Origin: Megalonaias nervosa
Lineage: Eukaryota > Mollusca > Bivalvia > Unionida > Unionidae
Length of the DNA: 64,000 nucleotides
Assembly: GCA_016617855.1 (NCBI GenBank)
Contig: JAECUM010011072.1
Coordinates: forward strand, 1-64,000
Direction: 5' to 3'
The notes below the pieces were generated by a model, which saw nothing but the letters and a program-made list of their open reading frames with translations, searched no databases and was not told the origin of the DNA. The first letter of the stretch is position 1. Each line of letters begins with the position of its first letter. The translations under genes were made by a program, and so were the position numbers. Shown here in pieces: positions 22,170-32,429 of this stretch.

Positions 22170-22528
22170 TGCAGCAGGCGTTATTTGACTTATTTTCTTT
22201 GCAAGTTTGCGCATTACCTCCTCACCACGTGGTGACAGTAATTTTTTTTTTGTTGTAGCTATCATAGCTTGTTCTGTTTCTTTTGTTGGTGCAATATCTG
22301 ATATTGCTCGTTTTATTTCTAATGCTGAAGGCGGGATGCCTTTAATTTTATCAGCGATCTTTTGTCCTTCTGCAGTGCCAGCAGTGCTAGCAATAGCTTT
22401 ACCTGCGTCAAGTGCACTTATTGCTACTTTACGCGCAATTCCTGAGATGTTTTCAGCTATTTTTGTAAATATATTTCCAAAAATCCGCCCACAATTTTTC
22501 TTCTATAAACTTTTTTTTGTCTCATCTT
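22170..22528 (-). pseudogene. pVI-like small alanine-rich protein (A copy)
   Basis: Broken frames match C's 54,095-54,450: a GG-containing N-terminal segment, then IFTKIAENISGIARKV, KIADKIKGIPPSALEIKRAI and SPRGEEVMRKL. About 125 residues, amphipathic, between penton and major capsid genes, the usual place of membrane-lytic/cement proteins in adenovirus-like gene clusters. Exact role unknown. Confidence 0.45.
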
Positions 22529-22589
22529 GTTATTAAATTAGGTTTACAAAATTGACGCTTACAGTCAGGAAATGATCGCGTGTAGGTGT

Positions 22590-23310
22590 AAATAATACGT
22601 GACAATTTCATTGTTAAGATCTATTTGTCGTCCTGATTGATCTGTTAGTTGCATTGTTGTGCTGGTTATTCGATTTTCAGGAGTAATCGGATAATATATT
22701 ATTTGGCTAGGAGTAATTTGCATCAGTGAGCCGGGAGGGATATCTGGTGAAAAACTATAGATTGTTTGACCTTGACTTCCTAAAGCAGATTACGACCCTG
22801 ATGCAATAGAGCAATTGATTAATATTGTTATTTACTTCTATTATGTTAACTGGTAAATCTCCATCATACGATATGCTTTGTTCTGTAACACTGCCGTATT
22901 GTTGGTTTTTAAAACCTAATAATGATGCGATACTATTCGCTGGTGAAAAATCGATTATGAAATTATTTTTTAATGTGATTCTAGCTTGTAGCGTATTATA
23001 GTTTGGAGTTAATTCAAAATTGTCTGCGGCAGTGTATTTTGTTATCAACTTTCTTACCGTTTTGTTTAGATCAGTTACATTATACGCCCCCTGTGTTATT
23101 CTAAACTGACACCCAAGTACCAGAATTAAATGTAAAGTCATCATTGACGTTTAATTTTACATTTGCCATAGAATGCCATACTGTAGCAGAAATCAATCCG
23201 ATTTCGTATTGTTTATTCGAATCTAGTTTTATGTGCGGATTATAGTAGACAGAAAAGTTTGGGCGGTCACTCGTTGTTTGTGACGAGTCGAGTAATAATG
23301 TTGTTGACAT
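22590..23310 (-). pseudogene. Penton-like minor capsid protein (A copy)
   Basis: Starts MSTTLLLDSSQTTSDR and contains QYEIGLISATVWHSMANV, the recognisable N-terminal block of Polinton minor (penton) capsid proteins, then ITLKNNFIIDFSPANSIASL and LLGFKNQQYGSVTEQ. A frameshift near 23,100 and a stop near 22,790 break it. The single-jelly-roll penton closes the capsid vertices. Confidence 0.75.
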
Positions 23311-23332
23311 TTATATTAAAGTTGTTAGACAA

Positions 23333-24369
23333 GATCGCTATGTAAAATTTCATACTCGTCTGATGTCAGTAATCTGCTCGATCGACGATTATCTAATATA
23401 TCTACAATTTCGTTTCATTTCCAGATTCTTTTGATGTTATTAATAATATAAGTCTGTCAACCAGTTCGGCGTTGGATGTAAAAATTTTGAAGCCCGATCC
23501 AGTGGTTTCCTCTGGTAATCTTTCATCTCGTTCGCTTTCGTACCTATTAAATAGTCTTTTAAAAGTCCAACCTTTACTATAACCTCCTAGTTTATTTCGA
23601 TACTGTTCTGCTGTTCGAAACATTATTTCAGCAATAATTCCTTGTCTTATAGCATCATATTCTCTTAAAAAATCTTTACTTTTTGTTAAATTTTTATTTT
23701 CGTCAGCAGCATTTAACCCAATTTCTATAATCCTTGTAAATATTTCTGTTAAATATTGATATGTTTCTTCTGTCCAGTCTCGAAGTTTGTCAATGTCCTC
23801 AATATTTAGTCTACGAATAAAATTATTATATTCTTCGTCTGGTATTTTATCACGTGCACTTGTTCTATAAAATCTTATTTGCTTTTTGATAGGCATCATT
23901 TCTATGGTAACTGAAGAAACCATTTTTTGTTTCTCAGCTAATTTCTTAGTTTGTTCTGATAAATTTTGCATCAGATTCCGTAACTCGGCTGGATTAACCA
24001 TCATTCTTGCAATTGCATGTTGAAGCGCTAGAGGGTTGTTTATTAATCTGTCAAATTCAGCTTGTGGTGCAGCAGGATCGGCAATATTTCTAACAAGTTC
24101 CTCTACAATTCTTTTAGTTTCTTATTCGAACTTTCTATTAGTAAACCTAACAAACCTTTTTCTTGTAATTTGTTTTAGTTCTTCTGGAGATAATGCTGAT
24201 ATTTCTGGTTGCTTACCGAGTACTGCTTCGGTAACAGGTTTAAAAAGTTTGGTGCTTTCTTCTTCTACAGCACGTTGTCCTTGACGTGCCTCTTCCACTT
24301 TTTTCTTAAAGCAGCTTGAGTTTTAATAAACTTCTATAGTTATTCAATTTCATGTTGATGATTGTCCAT
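23333..24369 (-). pseudogene. Coiled-coil LFKPVT-family protein (A copy)
   Basis: Starts MDNHQHEIE; the N-terminal third is shattered. A 200-aa open block follows (24,004-23,402) with VNPAELRNLMQNLSEQTKKL and RLPEETTGSGFKIFTSNAE. Mostly charged helix, heptad-like. Homologous to 52,285-53,340 in C; element B has a distant relative sharing LFKPVT. Position between ATPase and penton is fixed in A and C. Function unknown, probably virion-related. Confidence 0.55.
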
Positions 24370-24401
24370 TATTTATGTTTTATATACTCTATAAAATTCA
24401 T

Positions 24402-25068
24402 CTATAGAAATGTGTCGATACAACAACGAAACATTTTAGCTGGATCACACGCTTGTTTATCGAATAGAAAGAAATTGTATTTATCTTTGGTTGCTTGATG
24501 ATGTAATTCAATAAATTTATCTTTTGTTATATCACCGCATTGCTCGTTTGCAATATTTCTTACATCAACATTATCTAGTCCAGGAAATAATATAAAACAT
24601 CCCGTATTTCGCCTAATAAATCTATCAACGTTGTAAAATCCTTGCGCGAGAGAAATCGAATTACATTTGTTGTTACGCGATAATGAAAATAAGATTTATC
24701 TTATTCATCTCCTTGTTGTTTAGCGGGATATCGTCAAATACAATTATTTTATGCTCGGACGAATCAAGTTCGTCAACTACAATTAATTCCTCTGGTTATT
24801 GTATTAAAAATATATCATCGCCAGCGTCAAGCTCATCACGAAGTGTATCATTGTACTCGCTTAATACTTTCTATTTATCCTGTTGTGGATTAATTGTGTA
24901 AATATATACCTTATAGTAGTTAAAGTTATCGTTGAGTAAGAGATTTAATAATAAATTTGTTTTACCAGAACCTGTACGACCAACAAGAATATAATGGCAA
25001 TCTGGAAGTTCGTTATTATGTTTGATTAATCGTTCGGTGTCAAAATTTAATATTGTTGACTTCTCCAT
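24402..25068 (-). pseudogene. FtsK/HerA-type genome-packaging ATPase (A copy)
   Basis: Starts MEKSTILNFDTERLIKHN. Walker A reads VGRTGSGKTNLLLNLLLND (about 24,940-24,998). Walker B lies in HKIIVFDDIPLN-type frames (about 24,725). Three or more stops (for example 24,871-24,873) break the second half. This ATPase pumps DNA into preformed capsids in adenovirus-like and NCLDV-type systems. Confidence 0.82.
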
Positions 25069-25081
25069 TGTTATTATATAT

Positions 25082-26345
25082 AATTTTAAATTATATAATT
25101 TACATAATCTGACCTATTACACAAAGTTTGGAACAGCACTTACAGGATCTGTTTCTGCAGACGAACTAATAATAACTGATACGTCATCATTAGTCAAAAC
25201 AAACGGCGACACAATGACAGGAAACCTATTTATGTCAAATCAACGAGTTCTAGGTTTAGAAACAAATTATCCACCAATAAATGTTGTTGATTCACAAGCT
25301 GTTAGTTATGCACAAAAAAAAAAACAAAAAAAACGATCGACCATAACAAACTATCATTGACAGGAGGAACTTTAAACGGTAACTTGGATATGTCAGGAAA
25401 AAATAATAAATTTAGAAACCACATATCCGCCAAGAAACTTAAATCAAACACAAGCGGTAAGTTATTTACAGTTGAAATATGTGGATGATAACAAGCTTGA
25501 CAAAGCAGGTGGAACAGTCACCGGCAATATTAATATGTCATGTAAAAAAAAAATCATTGGGATGGAAACTGAGTATCCACCAGCAAATGTTGATAATACA
25601 CAAGCGGTGAGTTATACGCAACTAAAATCCATTGATAATAACAAGCTTAATAAAGCTGGCGACATAATGACCTCACCATCAGTTAATGAGACTGATGCTA
25701 TTAGTTACGCTCAGTTAAAAGAACTCACCCCGTATTTTAAACGATCCGGTGGATCAATGTCAATTAACATAAATATGAGAAATAACAAAATAAGAACGGC
25801 ATATGTTCCAGTTAACCCTAATGATCTGACAAATAAAGGATACGTTTACAGTCTGTCTGGTGGTATAAAACGAACCAAAAACAATGTTGGATATATTCCA
25901 ACACTTTTTAAAGCAACTGATAACCGAGTTGGGTTTGAAGTAAGCGCTTCATCATATTATCCTGAAAATTATCCTCATCACCCTTTCTCTGATAGACAAG
26001 AATGGACCACTAACGGAGAAATTGAAAACTTTTGGATGAAAATTAAGTGTCCCATTGCAGTCGCTTTTGGCAATTTCATTTGAGAGGTCGATTGAACTCT
26101 AGTGTTGGTCGAATTTATAATTGGCGATTGAAAGGATCAAACGATGATATCGACTGGGTAATAAATTATATAATACAGAGAACACGTATATTTCAACAAC
26201 ACAATATTTTACGACTCCAACAGAGAATACTGTCAACAAGTACTTGTATTTTCGAGTTTAAGTTGTCGCTGCTGAACATCCGTTTCCAGAATTGACAGCA
26301 TTTCAAATATATAACTTGATGATCAAATTTAGTCCAAATCTGTAA
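25082..26345 (+). pseudogene. Fibre-like protein with tail-fibre repeats (A copy)
   Basis: Divergent from the ATPase. Reads GTALTGSVSADELIITD, then four or five modules of about 38-40 residues of the form GDTMTGNLFMSN..V.GLETNYPP.N..DTQAVSYAQLK, then GGSMSININMRNNKI..TYVP and a C-terminal domain with QEWTTNGEIENFW and RIYNWRLKGSNDDIDWV. The modules resemble phage tail-fibre repeats (GDTMTG..NMG.NKI...P....DAV...YVD). The end looks discoidin/galactose-binding. Likely a receptor-binding spike. Frameshifts near 25,320, 25,440 and 26,070. Confidence 0.65.
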
Positions 26346-26349
26346 AATA

Positions 26350-27600
26350 ATGTCTGAACCAGTAATTATAACCGTTGCAAGAGAATTTTATGATAATATT
26401 TTTAACCCACAAAAAAGATGTTGGAAACAAATCACTAGCAGCGCGTGTGAAAAATACTTCGAAAATATTGACAATTACACTGATAAATTCTCCATTATCA
26501 GACGAAGAAAAAAACTTTATTCTTGTTATGCATATGCGAGGTGCACAACTAATAAAAGCAATAGAAAACTTTGATATTATAAGCAGATACTGTCATCCTG
26601 ATGATTGTCTAGAAGAACAAAAACAAGTTGAAATTCTGTTTAAAAAATATTGCTTGAGCTTGATTTTAAAAATATAGATTTGATCATATGATCAGGTCTA
26701 TTAACATGAATAGCACAGGAGGAAAAAATAAACGATAACTATAATCGTCTCAACAAACTAGCGGAATCTAGGATAATAAAAATAAAAAGGTACAAGGAGT
26801 TATACAATAGTTTTTTTTAAAACGAGACATTTTTAATTATCTAGGCATGTACAACCACGACAAGGAAACCCTAACTGAAATCGGTACCATGACAGTGGAT
26901 ATGGAGTTAATTATAAAAGCATACTTGAACGCACTTCTACCAATGTTGCGTAAAAAAGACGCAGAATTTGATCCGATTATTGTTGACAAATCACTTAAAG
27001 ATAATCAAAATTTTTGACGATGAAATTAGTTATCTCGACGATTATGAGCGAGAGAAGTTTTTTAAATTAGTCGATCAAACAATATTTGAAGCAAACTTTA
27101 GTTCTTTTTACGACGTAAGTGATGAAGGCGATGTTCAACTTCCATCGCTCCAACGCTCTAGACAATTGTCATTACGAGATTATTACAATGAAGTCGAGAA
27201 AATGTTCACAAAACAATACAAAAAATTATGGCTTAGAGGAAATGCTTTTACTGGTATTACCTTTCTTGGACGAAAATTACTCCAAAAATTAATGTTGATA
27301 AATTTCGCAGTCGCATATGCAATTATCAGACAATATCTTGTCCTCAAAAATTTTACTTTGAATCAGATAAGCTTGGTACTTGGGTTTATTGATGAAACAA
27401 AAAGAGAATACGGTAATTTGGTGAACGAAATAGATTTTTATGAACGTGAAGTAGAAAACACATTTGATTCCTACAGTTTGTTAAAGAAAAATGAGGTACT
27501 AACAGATGAACGATATAAGCATTTTTCATCAGATGTTTATGACAAGTACAGAGATATTATAGCTGATCCTAAAAATAAGATTCGTGAATTTCTTGATTGA
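26350..27600 (+). pseudogene. Orphan protein, about 415 aa (A copy)
   Basis: Starts MSEPVIITVAREFYDNIFNP, shifts frame near 26,420, and is open again from 26,968 to 27,600 (LSLRDYYNEVEKMFTKQYKK, LGFIDETKREYGNLVNE). Mostly helical, charged. Homologous to 50,267-48,996 in C, and the position between fibre and 2TM gene is conserved. No domain recognised. Could be a virion or host-interaction protein. Confidence 0.55.
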
Positions 27601-27656
27601 ATAGTTGGTGCTACAGTTTTTAATATTGTATAAAAATTGTAAACAACTATTGTATA

Positions 27657-28112
27657 ATGAAAAAACAGGTCATCGATTTCAATCATATTTCTGGGGAAAT
27701 TTCAAAACAAGATGTTGACGCACTAATACAATATTACAGATATTATCATAAAAACCTTTGGTGCATAAAACAATGTTACAAGTATTATAGCAAAATACTT
27801 CAAGTAATATCATATTTACCACTGCTAATGACTGGCTCTGGTATAATTTCGAGTGGAGCATCATTGAACCCGTTTTTAGTAATAATATCTGGTGCTGGTG
27901 TTTCTCTTGCAACATCGTGTAAGAAAATTGATCCTCGACTTGAGACAAAAAAATGCTTGTAAAACAGCAAGTATCACTTATAAAATATTACTGATCAGAT
28001 ACAATCTTACTTGCGAGGTATAAAATATGATATGGACGATTTAATACGCGAGTTCCGTATTATTGACAGTATGTTAACAAATATTCTACCAATGAGAGTT
28101 AACAAGTAAGAA
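27657..28112 (+). pseudogene. Two-transmembrane small protein (A copy)
   Basis: Starts MKKQVIDFNHISGE; a short helical head, then two hydrophobic segments joined by a Gly/Ser turn (VISYLPLLMTGSGIISSGAS / FLVIISGAGVSLATS), then a cytoplasmic-looking helical tail (YLRGIKYDMDDLIREFRIID) after a stop near 27,960. About 150 residues in full. The layout recalls SLATT-type 2TM proteins, but that is only a shape match. C copy at 48,966-48,461. Confidence 0.6.
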
Positions 28113-28195
28113 AACAAGTATCAAAAAATATGGTGATGATAGGTTATAAAATTTTGTCTAAACTTTAGAAATAAAATAATCTAAACAAAACTTTT

Positions 28196-28201
28196 GCTTA
28201 C
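28196..28201 (-). promoter_or_regulatory. Putative splice donor, right TIR of A
   Basis: Inverse of GTAAGC; the exon end reads GAGCA rather than GAGCAG, one G shorter than at the left end. Confidence 0.45.
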
Positions 28202-28253
28202 TGCTCACGTACAAATCCACTTGTAGAATGACCACAAAGAAAAATTCTGAATG

Positions 28254-28262
28254 CCTTTTATA
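28254..28262 (-). promoter_or_regulatory. TATA box, right TIR of A
   Basis: TATAAAAGG on the minus strand, same spacing to the donor as at the left end, firing into the element. Confidence 0.6.
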
Positions 28263-28335
28263 GCGTTATTCTGGAAATTCCGTGATGAGTCATTCTGGAA
28301 ATTCCGCGATCTTTTACCTGACAGAGTTAGATATG

Positions 28336-28353
28336 TTCCAGAATGTTCTGGAA
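28336..28353. promoter_or_regulatory. Heat-shock-element-like site, right TIR of A
   Basis: Perfect inverse copy of the 18-bp four-unit TTC/GAA array at 12,136-12,153. Confidence 0.6.
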
Positions 28354-28417
28354 ATTCCGTGATGAATCATTCTGGAATTACGTGATGAATCATTCTGGAA
28401 TTACGTTTAGGTGTTAC

Positions 28418-28545
28418 AGTAGTAATAGAAAATGAGTCGTTTCTAGAGCAGAGACCCCTTACCCCGACAAAACATATTTTGTCAAAAATATGTTTTGGAG
28501 GCGGAAGGGGTCTCTGGGCTAGAAACCACATTTTCTATTACTACT
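28418..28545. repeat. 128-bp terminal palindrome, right end of A
   Basis: Same length and arm order as at 11,944-12,071 when read from the end inward; the loop is near AAAACATATTTTGTC. Confidence 0.85.
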
Positions 28546-28550
28546 GAAGC
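28546..28550. repeat. Target-site duplication of element A (right), GAAGC
   Basis: Second copy of the 5-bp duplication; B's TIR resumes at 28,551. Confidence 0.9.
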
Positions 28551-28694
28551 CTCTAACCGACCCGAAACTTTTCTAATTGTGTTAGGTTATTGTTGTTACT
28601 TTATTTTTTGATACTTATGTTTTTGTTTTTTTATGGCATGTTTGTTTCCTCACGCGCTCACTCATTCGATCTCCTAGCCCTCCCTGCTGTTATG
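28551..28694. repeat. Element B left TIR, inner part
   Basis: Matches the inverse of about 43,127-43,272 (TCTAACCGACCCGAAACTTT to CCCTCC-TGCTG). Ends about 35 bp before the first B gene. Confidence 0.85.
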
Positions 28695-28729
28695 TGGGTG
28701 TGTTTAATTAAATCATCATTATATCAATA

Positions 28730-29649
28730 ATGGAATCACACTCAGTTAAACTAGCTCGACAGCGACTAGAGGCAATTAAGAAATATCTCCCCGTCCATGA
28801 TTCTGTCAAGCAACAACTACAAGCGCGTCAGGAGTCTCATGTGGAATTTACAGAGGGTGAAGAACAGTTATTTAAACCTGTTACAAAAGCCACCGACGAA
28901 GTTACAAACGCTACCAAAGGTTTTCTTCCCACGTTAATGCAAACCGCTAGAGAAACTGGAAAAATAGCAGAAAGAACTAAGAAAACAAAAAAGATTCTTA
29001 GAGAACTTCCAGGTGAAATAGCTGCTGCTCAACTAGTGCGAGAAATACTTGAAAGTATTGACCAAGCTCGTGCTGAAATAGGTGATGTAAAAGATCGTAT
29101 ACCAGAACCAGAATCAAATCCATAACCAGAACAAGAAACAGAACAAGAAGAAGCAAAAGAGAGAACTGCGCCGATCGATAAATTTACTGAAGTAAGTATT
29201 AATGATATTTGGAGCGCCAAGAAGGTAAAACAATTAACTGTGAGTGCTATGAAAAGTTATGATTCTAGAATTTTTTTTCTAAAACCCGAATACGCGAATG
29301 ATAAAATAAGTCGTGATACCTGGTTCAAATGGAAATATTGCATATGCTACGGTGTTAATCAGGCCCGAAGTGATGATCTAAGATATACTGATTTTATGTA
29401 CAGACTTATTATTCATTTTACCGACTACCACCAGAACAACAACAATTAATACAAAAACAACGACAAAAACAACAACAACAACAATCACAGCAACCAGTCC
29501 AAAAAACAAGTAAGAACAAAGAAGAATGGCAAGATGCCCCCGGCGCAACTGGAAGTGGTCTTGGTACGGGTACCAGGGGAAGTGATCTTATTATTAATGT
29601 TTATCGGTCCCTCATCGATGAAATCGCCGATGATTATCGCAATGATTAA
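28730..29649 (+). pseudogene. LFKPVT-family protein with Gln-rich region (B)
   Basis: First gene of B. Starts MESHSVKLARQRLEAIKKYL; 131 residues are open to a stop at 29,123, then continue in frame and, after a shift near 29,425, into a Gln-rich stretch and DLIINVYRSLIDEIADDYRN. Contains EQLFKPVTKATDEV, shared with the A/C protein at 52,285. Long helices, probably coiled coil. Function unknown; shared motif and virion-cluster location suggest a structural role. Confidence 0.5.
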
Positions 29650-29683
29650 GGGTACACAATTAGATCAGTGACAAGAAAATAAG

Positions 29684-29953
29684 ATGATCATACATAATGC
29701 TGACCGTGGACCGACCATGGTCAGGGTGATAAACTCACGATTACCTACATGTAAAGCGTACTATGGAGATGGATTCGGTGATGCTGTTCAGGGCCTATTC
29801 AGAAGGATGGCCCCAAAAGCAATACCATTTGCAAAACAACGGGGGATGAAAGCTATTGATGATTTCCGTGATAGAGTTATCGGTACTGTTGGTGATGTTG
29901 ACAGTAAAGCATTCTCATCAATCAAAAATAGACTATCACGATTAGTACGATGA
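29684..29953 (+). CDS. Small basic protein with GDGFGD motif (B)
   Basis: 89 residues, open. Sequence around YYGDGFGDAVQGLFRRMAPK then RGMKAIDDFRDRVIG and a basic tail. The Gly/aromatic stretch followed by an Arg-rich helix is reminiscent of processed adenovirus-type core or cement precursors, but I see no decisive motif. Its stop overlaps the next start (ATGA at 29,950), typical of tight viral gene packing. Confidence 0.45.
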   Translation: MIIHNADRGPTMVRVINSRLPTCKAYYGDGFGDAVQGLFRRMAPKAIPFAKQRGMKAIDDFRDRVIGTVGDVDSKAFSSIKNRLSRLVR

Positions 29954-30189
29954 AAACCTCTGCCGGTAAAACCTCAGCAGTAAAATTACCCAGCACAGAA
30001 GTGATGCCTGCAAATCTTAGTAAAATAATAAATCAGGCTGCGAATCAAGAACTAGCAGCAATGTCGTTGCCATCGATAGCTGGTGTACCCCCATCAGGAA
30101 AAGAAAGAAAAAAAAATATAGCTGCTAGTCTGATTGCAGGAAGTTGTCTTCGTGTTAAATATAATAAAGATGTTCAAACGTACATCTGA
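29950..30189 (+). CDS. Small hypothetical protein (B)
   Basis: 79-residue open frame, MKTSAGKTSAVKLPSTEVMP at the start and Ala/Ser/Lys-rich. It overlaps the upstream stop by 4 bp and the following capsid start by about 20 bp. No domain recognised; its C-terminal end probably reflects a frameshift. Confidence 0.35.
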   Translation: MKTSAGKTSAVKLPSTEVMPANLSKIINQAANQELAAMSLPSIAGVPPSGKERKKNIAASLIAGSCLRVKYNKDVQTYI

Positions 30190-30658
30190 TCCCGCATTCG
30201 ACATGGACGCACCAGTCCTCAAAGATGAATCGGTACGTGATTATCAATATTATTCTTATGACGCACGTGTACCTGACGAACATGGAAAAATCGAATTACA
30301 AGTTCAGGATACAAGCAGATATTTCTTACCTGCTGAGGCATTCATCGAAGTAGAAGGTAGACTTTTAAAATTAGATAATACAAATTACGGAATTGGTGAT
30401 CGAGTTGGTTTTGTTAATAATGGTATTATGGAGTTATTTAAAAGTGCCGCATACATGATTGATGGTCGGAAAATTGAGGTTTGTCATAACGACTTTGACG
30501 TTGCCACGACGATACCTGGCGTTGGAATATACAACGATGATTACTCGAGATCAGCTGGTCCATCAATGATGTTTGCAAAGGATGTAACTGATCATCCAGA
30601 AAACAGAAACGTAACACTAAACGTAGTTGGGGACGCAGTTGTATCAATGATATCGTAG
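30170..30658 (+). pseudogene. mcp: Major capsid protein, N-terminal fragment (B)
   Basis: Starts MFKRTSDPAFDMDAP and runs 162 codons. The block VNNGIMELFKSAAYMIDGRK, IYNDDYSRSAGPSMMFAKD parallels the A/C capsid block (LVNNGWRLFKSARYQLANQ, SFSDDYSRSVATNMTWF), which identifies it. The rest (about 300 codons) is missing: after 30,660 comes unrelated broken sequence and then a penton tail. A non-functional deletion remnant. Confidence 0.7.
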
Positions 30659-30829
30659 GCGCGTGGAGAAAAATATCCCCACCGGCGATTATTATCAAAC
30701 ACGACAATGATCCAGACGGTGGTGGTCGTCATATATCACCAGGTGTTGTCGCTATCACATCAACGGTCGCAGGTATTTGGTGTGTGATGCTATTGAGGAA
30801 GTTATCAAGAAGATACCGAAAATTCCATA

Positions 30830-31089
30830 CAAGCACAGCAAGGACATATCTTATATTCATTTACTCCCGAAGTACCTCCTGGATTTTTAATTGTGTCAGT
30901 ACCTGTTAATCCGGTTTATCTGCGATGTCATAATACGCTATTATCACGGTTACGTTTTAGGCTTACTAATCAAACCGGACACTTGCTTGATTCAAGGAAT
31001 GAAGTTCTGGCAACAAGTTTATATGTGAAATGGCAGCTACTTTTTGTCAGAATAAAAAAATATTATAATCTGAATCAGAATCAGAATTA
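30830..31089 (+). pseudogene. Penton-like capsid protein, C-terminal fragment (B)
   Basis: GHILYSFTPEVPPGFLIV then RLRFRLTNQTGHLLDSR parallels the C-terminal part of C's penton (QTIYSFSPDV..., MQLTDQSERQIDL). Only the last 80 residues remain; the N-terminal half was lost with the capsid C terminus. It ends in the TCAGAAT repeat. Confidence 0.55.
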
Positions 31090-31380
31090 AAAAAATAAAA
31101 AATAAAAATAATATAATCTGAATCAGAATCTGCACAAATATTATAATCTGAAACAGAATAAACAATAAATATTATTATAATGAAAATCTTATTTTTTCTG
31201 ATTATCGTTCAGATTTCATAATTTGATGGGGTAAATGGTGTTCAAAATAACAAAAATCTCTCTTGATAAAAATAAAAAATAATTCAGAATAAAAATAAAA
31301 CTATAATCTGATTCTGTATAAATATTATTATCAGAATAAAAACAAATATTATAATATGAATCTGAATCAGAGCCACTTCA
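31055..31380. repeat. (AATCTG/AATCAG + A-rich) satellite, first block
   Basis: Irregular repeats of ATAATCTGAATCAGAATCAG and AAAAATAAAAATA. The same unit expands into the second block at 31,800-32,400. Confidence 0.8.
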
Positions 31381-31475
31381 TAGCTCTTCTTGACTTTCGT
31401 CAGTGAATTCGTCGGTGACAAGATCACCGAGTTTACAATGAAACATAAGTTTTTTCAGCTGTCGAACACGTGAAC

Positions 31476-31706
31476 TCATAATCTTTTTGTTTCGTACTCA
31501 TGTGATAACTCTGATCTAACTTTCTCAATCGCGTTTGCGAGTGAAACAAATTTTCGAACTTCCTCATCATCGACATAAAGTAGAGAATATTTCATGGCCT
31601 GTTGAAGTAACTTAATGAATCTATACTCGGATGCTAGTGTATATCTCCCATCATATTTTCGTTCCTGTAGCGTTTCAAAATCATTCATAATTTTTTCCAG
31701 AGTCAA
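31476..31706 (-). CDS. Orphan small helical protein (B)
   Basis: 76 residues, MTLEKIMNDFETLQERKYDG to SHEYETKRL, open, helical and charged. Lies between two blocks of the same satellite. No homologue recognised in A or C. Confidence 0.4.
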   Translation of the reverse strand: MTLEKIMNDFETLQERKYDGRYTLASEYRFIKLLQQAMKYSLLYVDDEEVRKFVSLANAIEKVRSELSHEYETKRL

Positions 31707-31799
31707 ATTGTTCAGATAATTCTATATCCTCATAATTTAATTTTTTTATCTCAGAAATAATTGCATAATAATATTTTCGGAATCCATTATATAATAAAT

Positions 31800-32400
31800 A
31801 TTTGTTAAAATAAAAGTATTAAAATAAAAGTATTTCTGAATAAATCTGAATCAGAATCAGAATCAGAATAAAAAATAAATCAGACTCAGAATAAAAAATA
31901 AATCAGAATCAGAATAAAAAATAAATCAGAATCAGAATCAGAATAAAAAATAAATCAGAATCAGAATAAAAAATAAATCAGAATCAGAATAAAAAATAAA
32001 TCAGAATCAGAATAAAAAATAAATCAGACTCAGAATAAAAATAAAAATAAAAATAAATCTGAATCTGAATCAGCATCAGAATAAAAATATTTCTGAATAA
32101 ATCTGAATCTGAATCAGCATCAGAATAAAAATATTTCTGAATAAATCTGAATCTGAATCAGCATCAGAATAAAAATATTTCTGAATAAATCTGAATCTGA
32201 ATCAGCATCAGAATAAAAATATTTCTGAATAAATCTGAATCTGAATCAGCATCAGAATAAAAATATTTCTGAATAAATCTGAATCTGAATCAGTATCATA
32301 ATAAAAATATTTCTGAATAAATCTGAATCTGAATCAGTATCAGAATAAATATATTTCTGAATCATAATAAAAATAAAAATATTTCTAAGTCAGAATTCAT
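31800..32400. repeat. Satellite array: 22-bp and 44-bp units
   Basis: First about six copies of a 22-bp-like unit (AATCAGAATCAGAATAAAAA), then about six copies of a 44-bp unit that begins TATTTCTGAATAAATCTGAA. The 44-bp period is exact between 32,088 and 32,132 and beyond. The larger unit contains the smaller motif, so it grew by nested amplification. Confidence 0.9.
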
Positions 32401-32429
32401 AATAAATATTATTATATAAATAAACAGTA

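Larger units (their letters stand above)
11944..28545. mobile_element. Polinton/Maverick element A (complete ends, 16.6 kb)
   Basis: Ends begin AGTAGTAATAGAAAATG in inverse orientation, with TIRs of about 350-376 bp and a 5-bp duplication GAAGC. The gene set is classic Polinton: polymerase, integrase, protease, ATPase, major and minor capsid proteins, plus endonuclease, PLA2 domain, fibre-like protein and orphans. The same genes occur in the same order, inverted, in element C. Most genes have stops or frameshifts, so it is inactive, but its termini are well preserved. Confidence 0.92.
28196..28545. repeat. Element A right TIR
   Basis: Inverse of 11,944-12,319 with the same modules: terminal palindrome 28,418-28,545, TTCCAGAA repeats, heat-shock-like site, TATA box and donor. 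Confidence 0.9.

Noticed and set aside
31800..32400. CRISPR-like or origin-iteron array
   Set aside because: No spacers, nested periodicity and A-rich units fit a satellite; no evidence of origin function.
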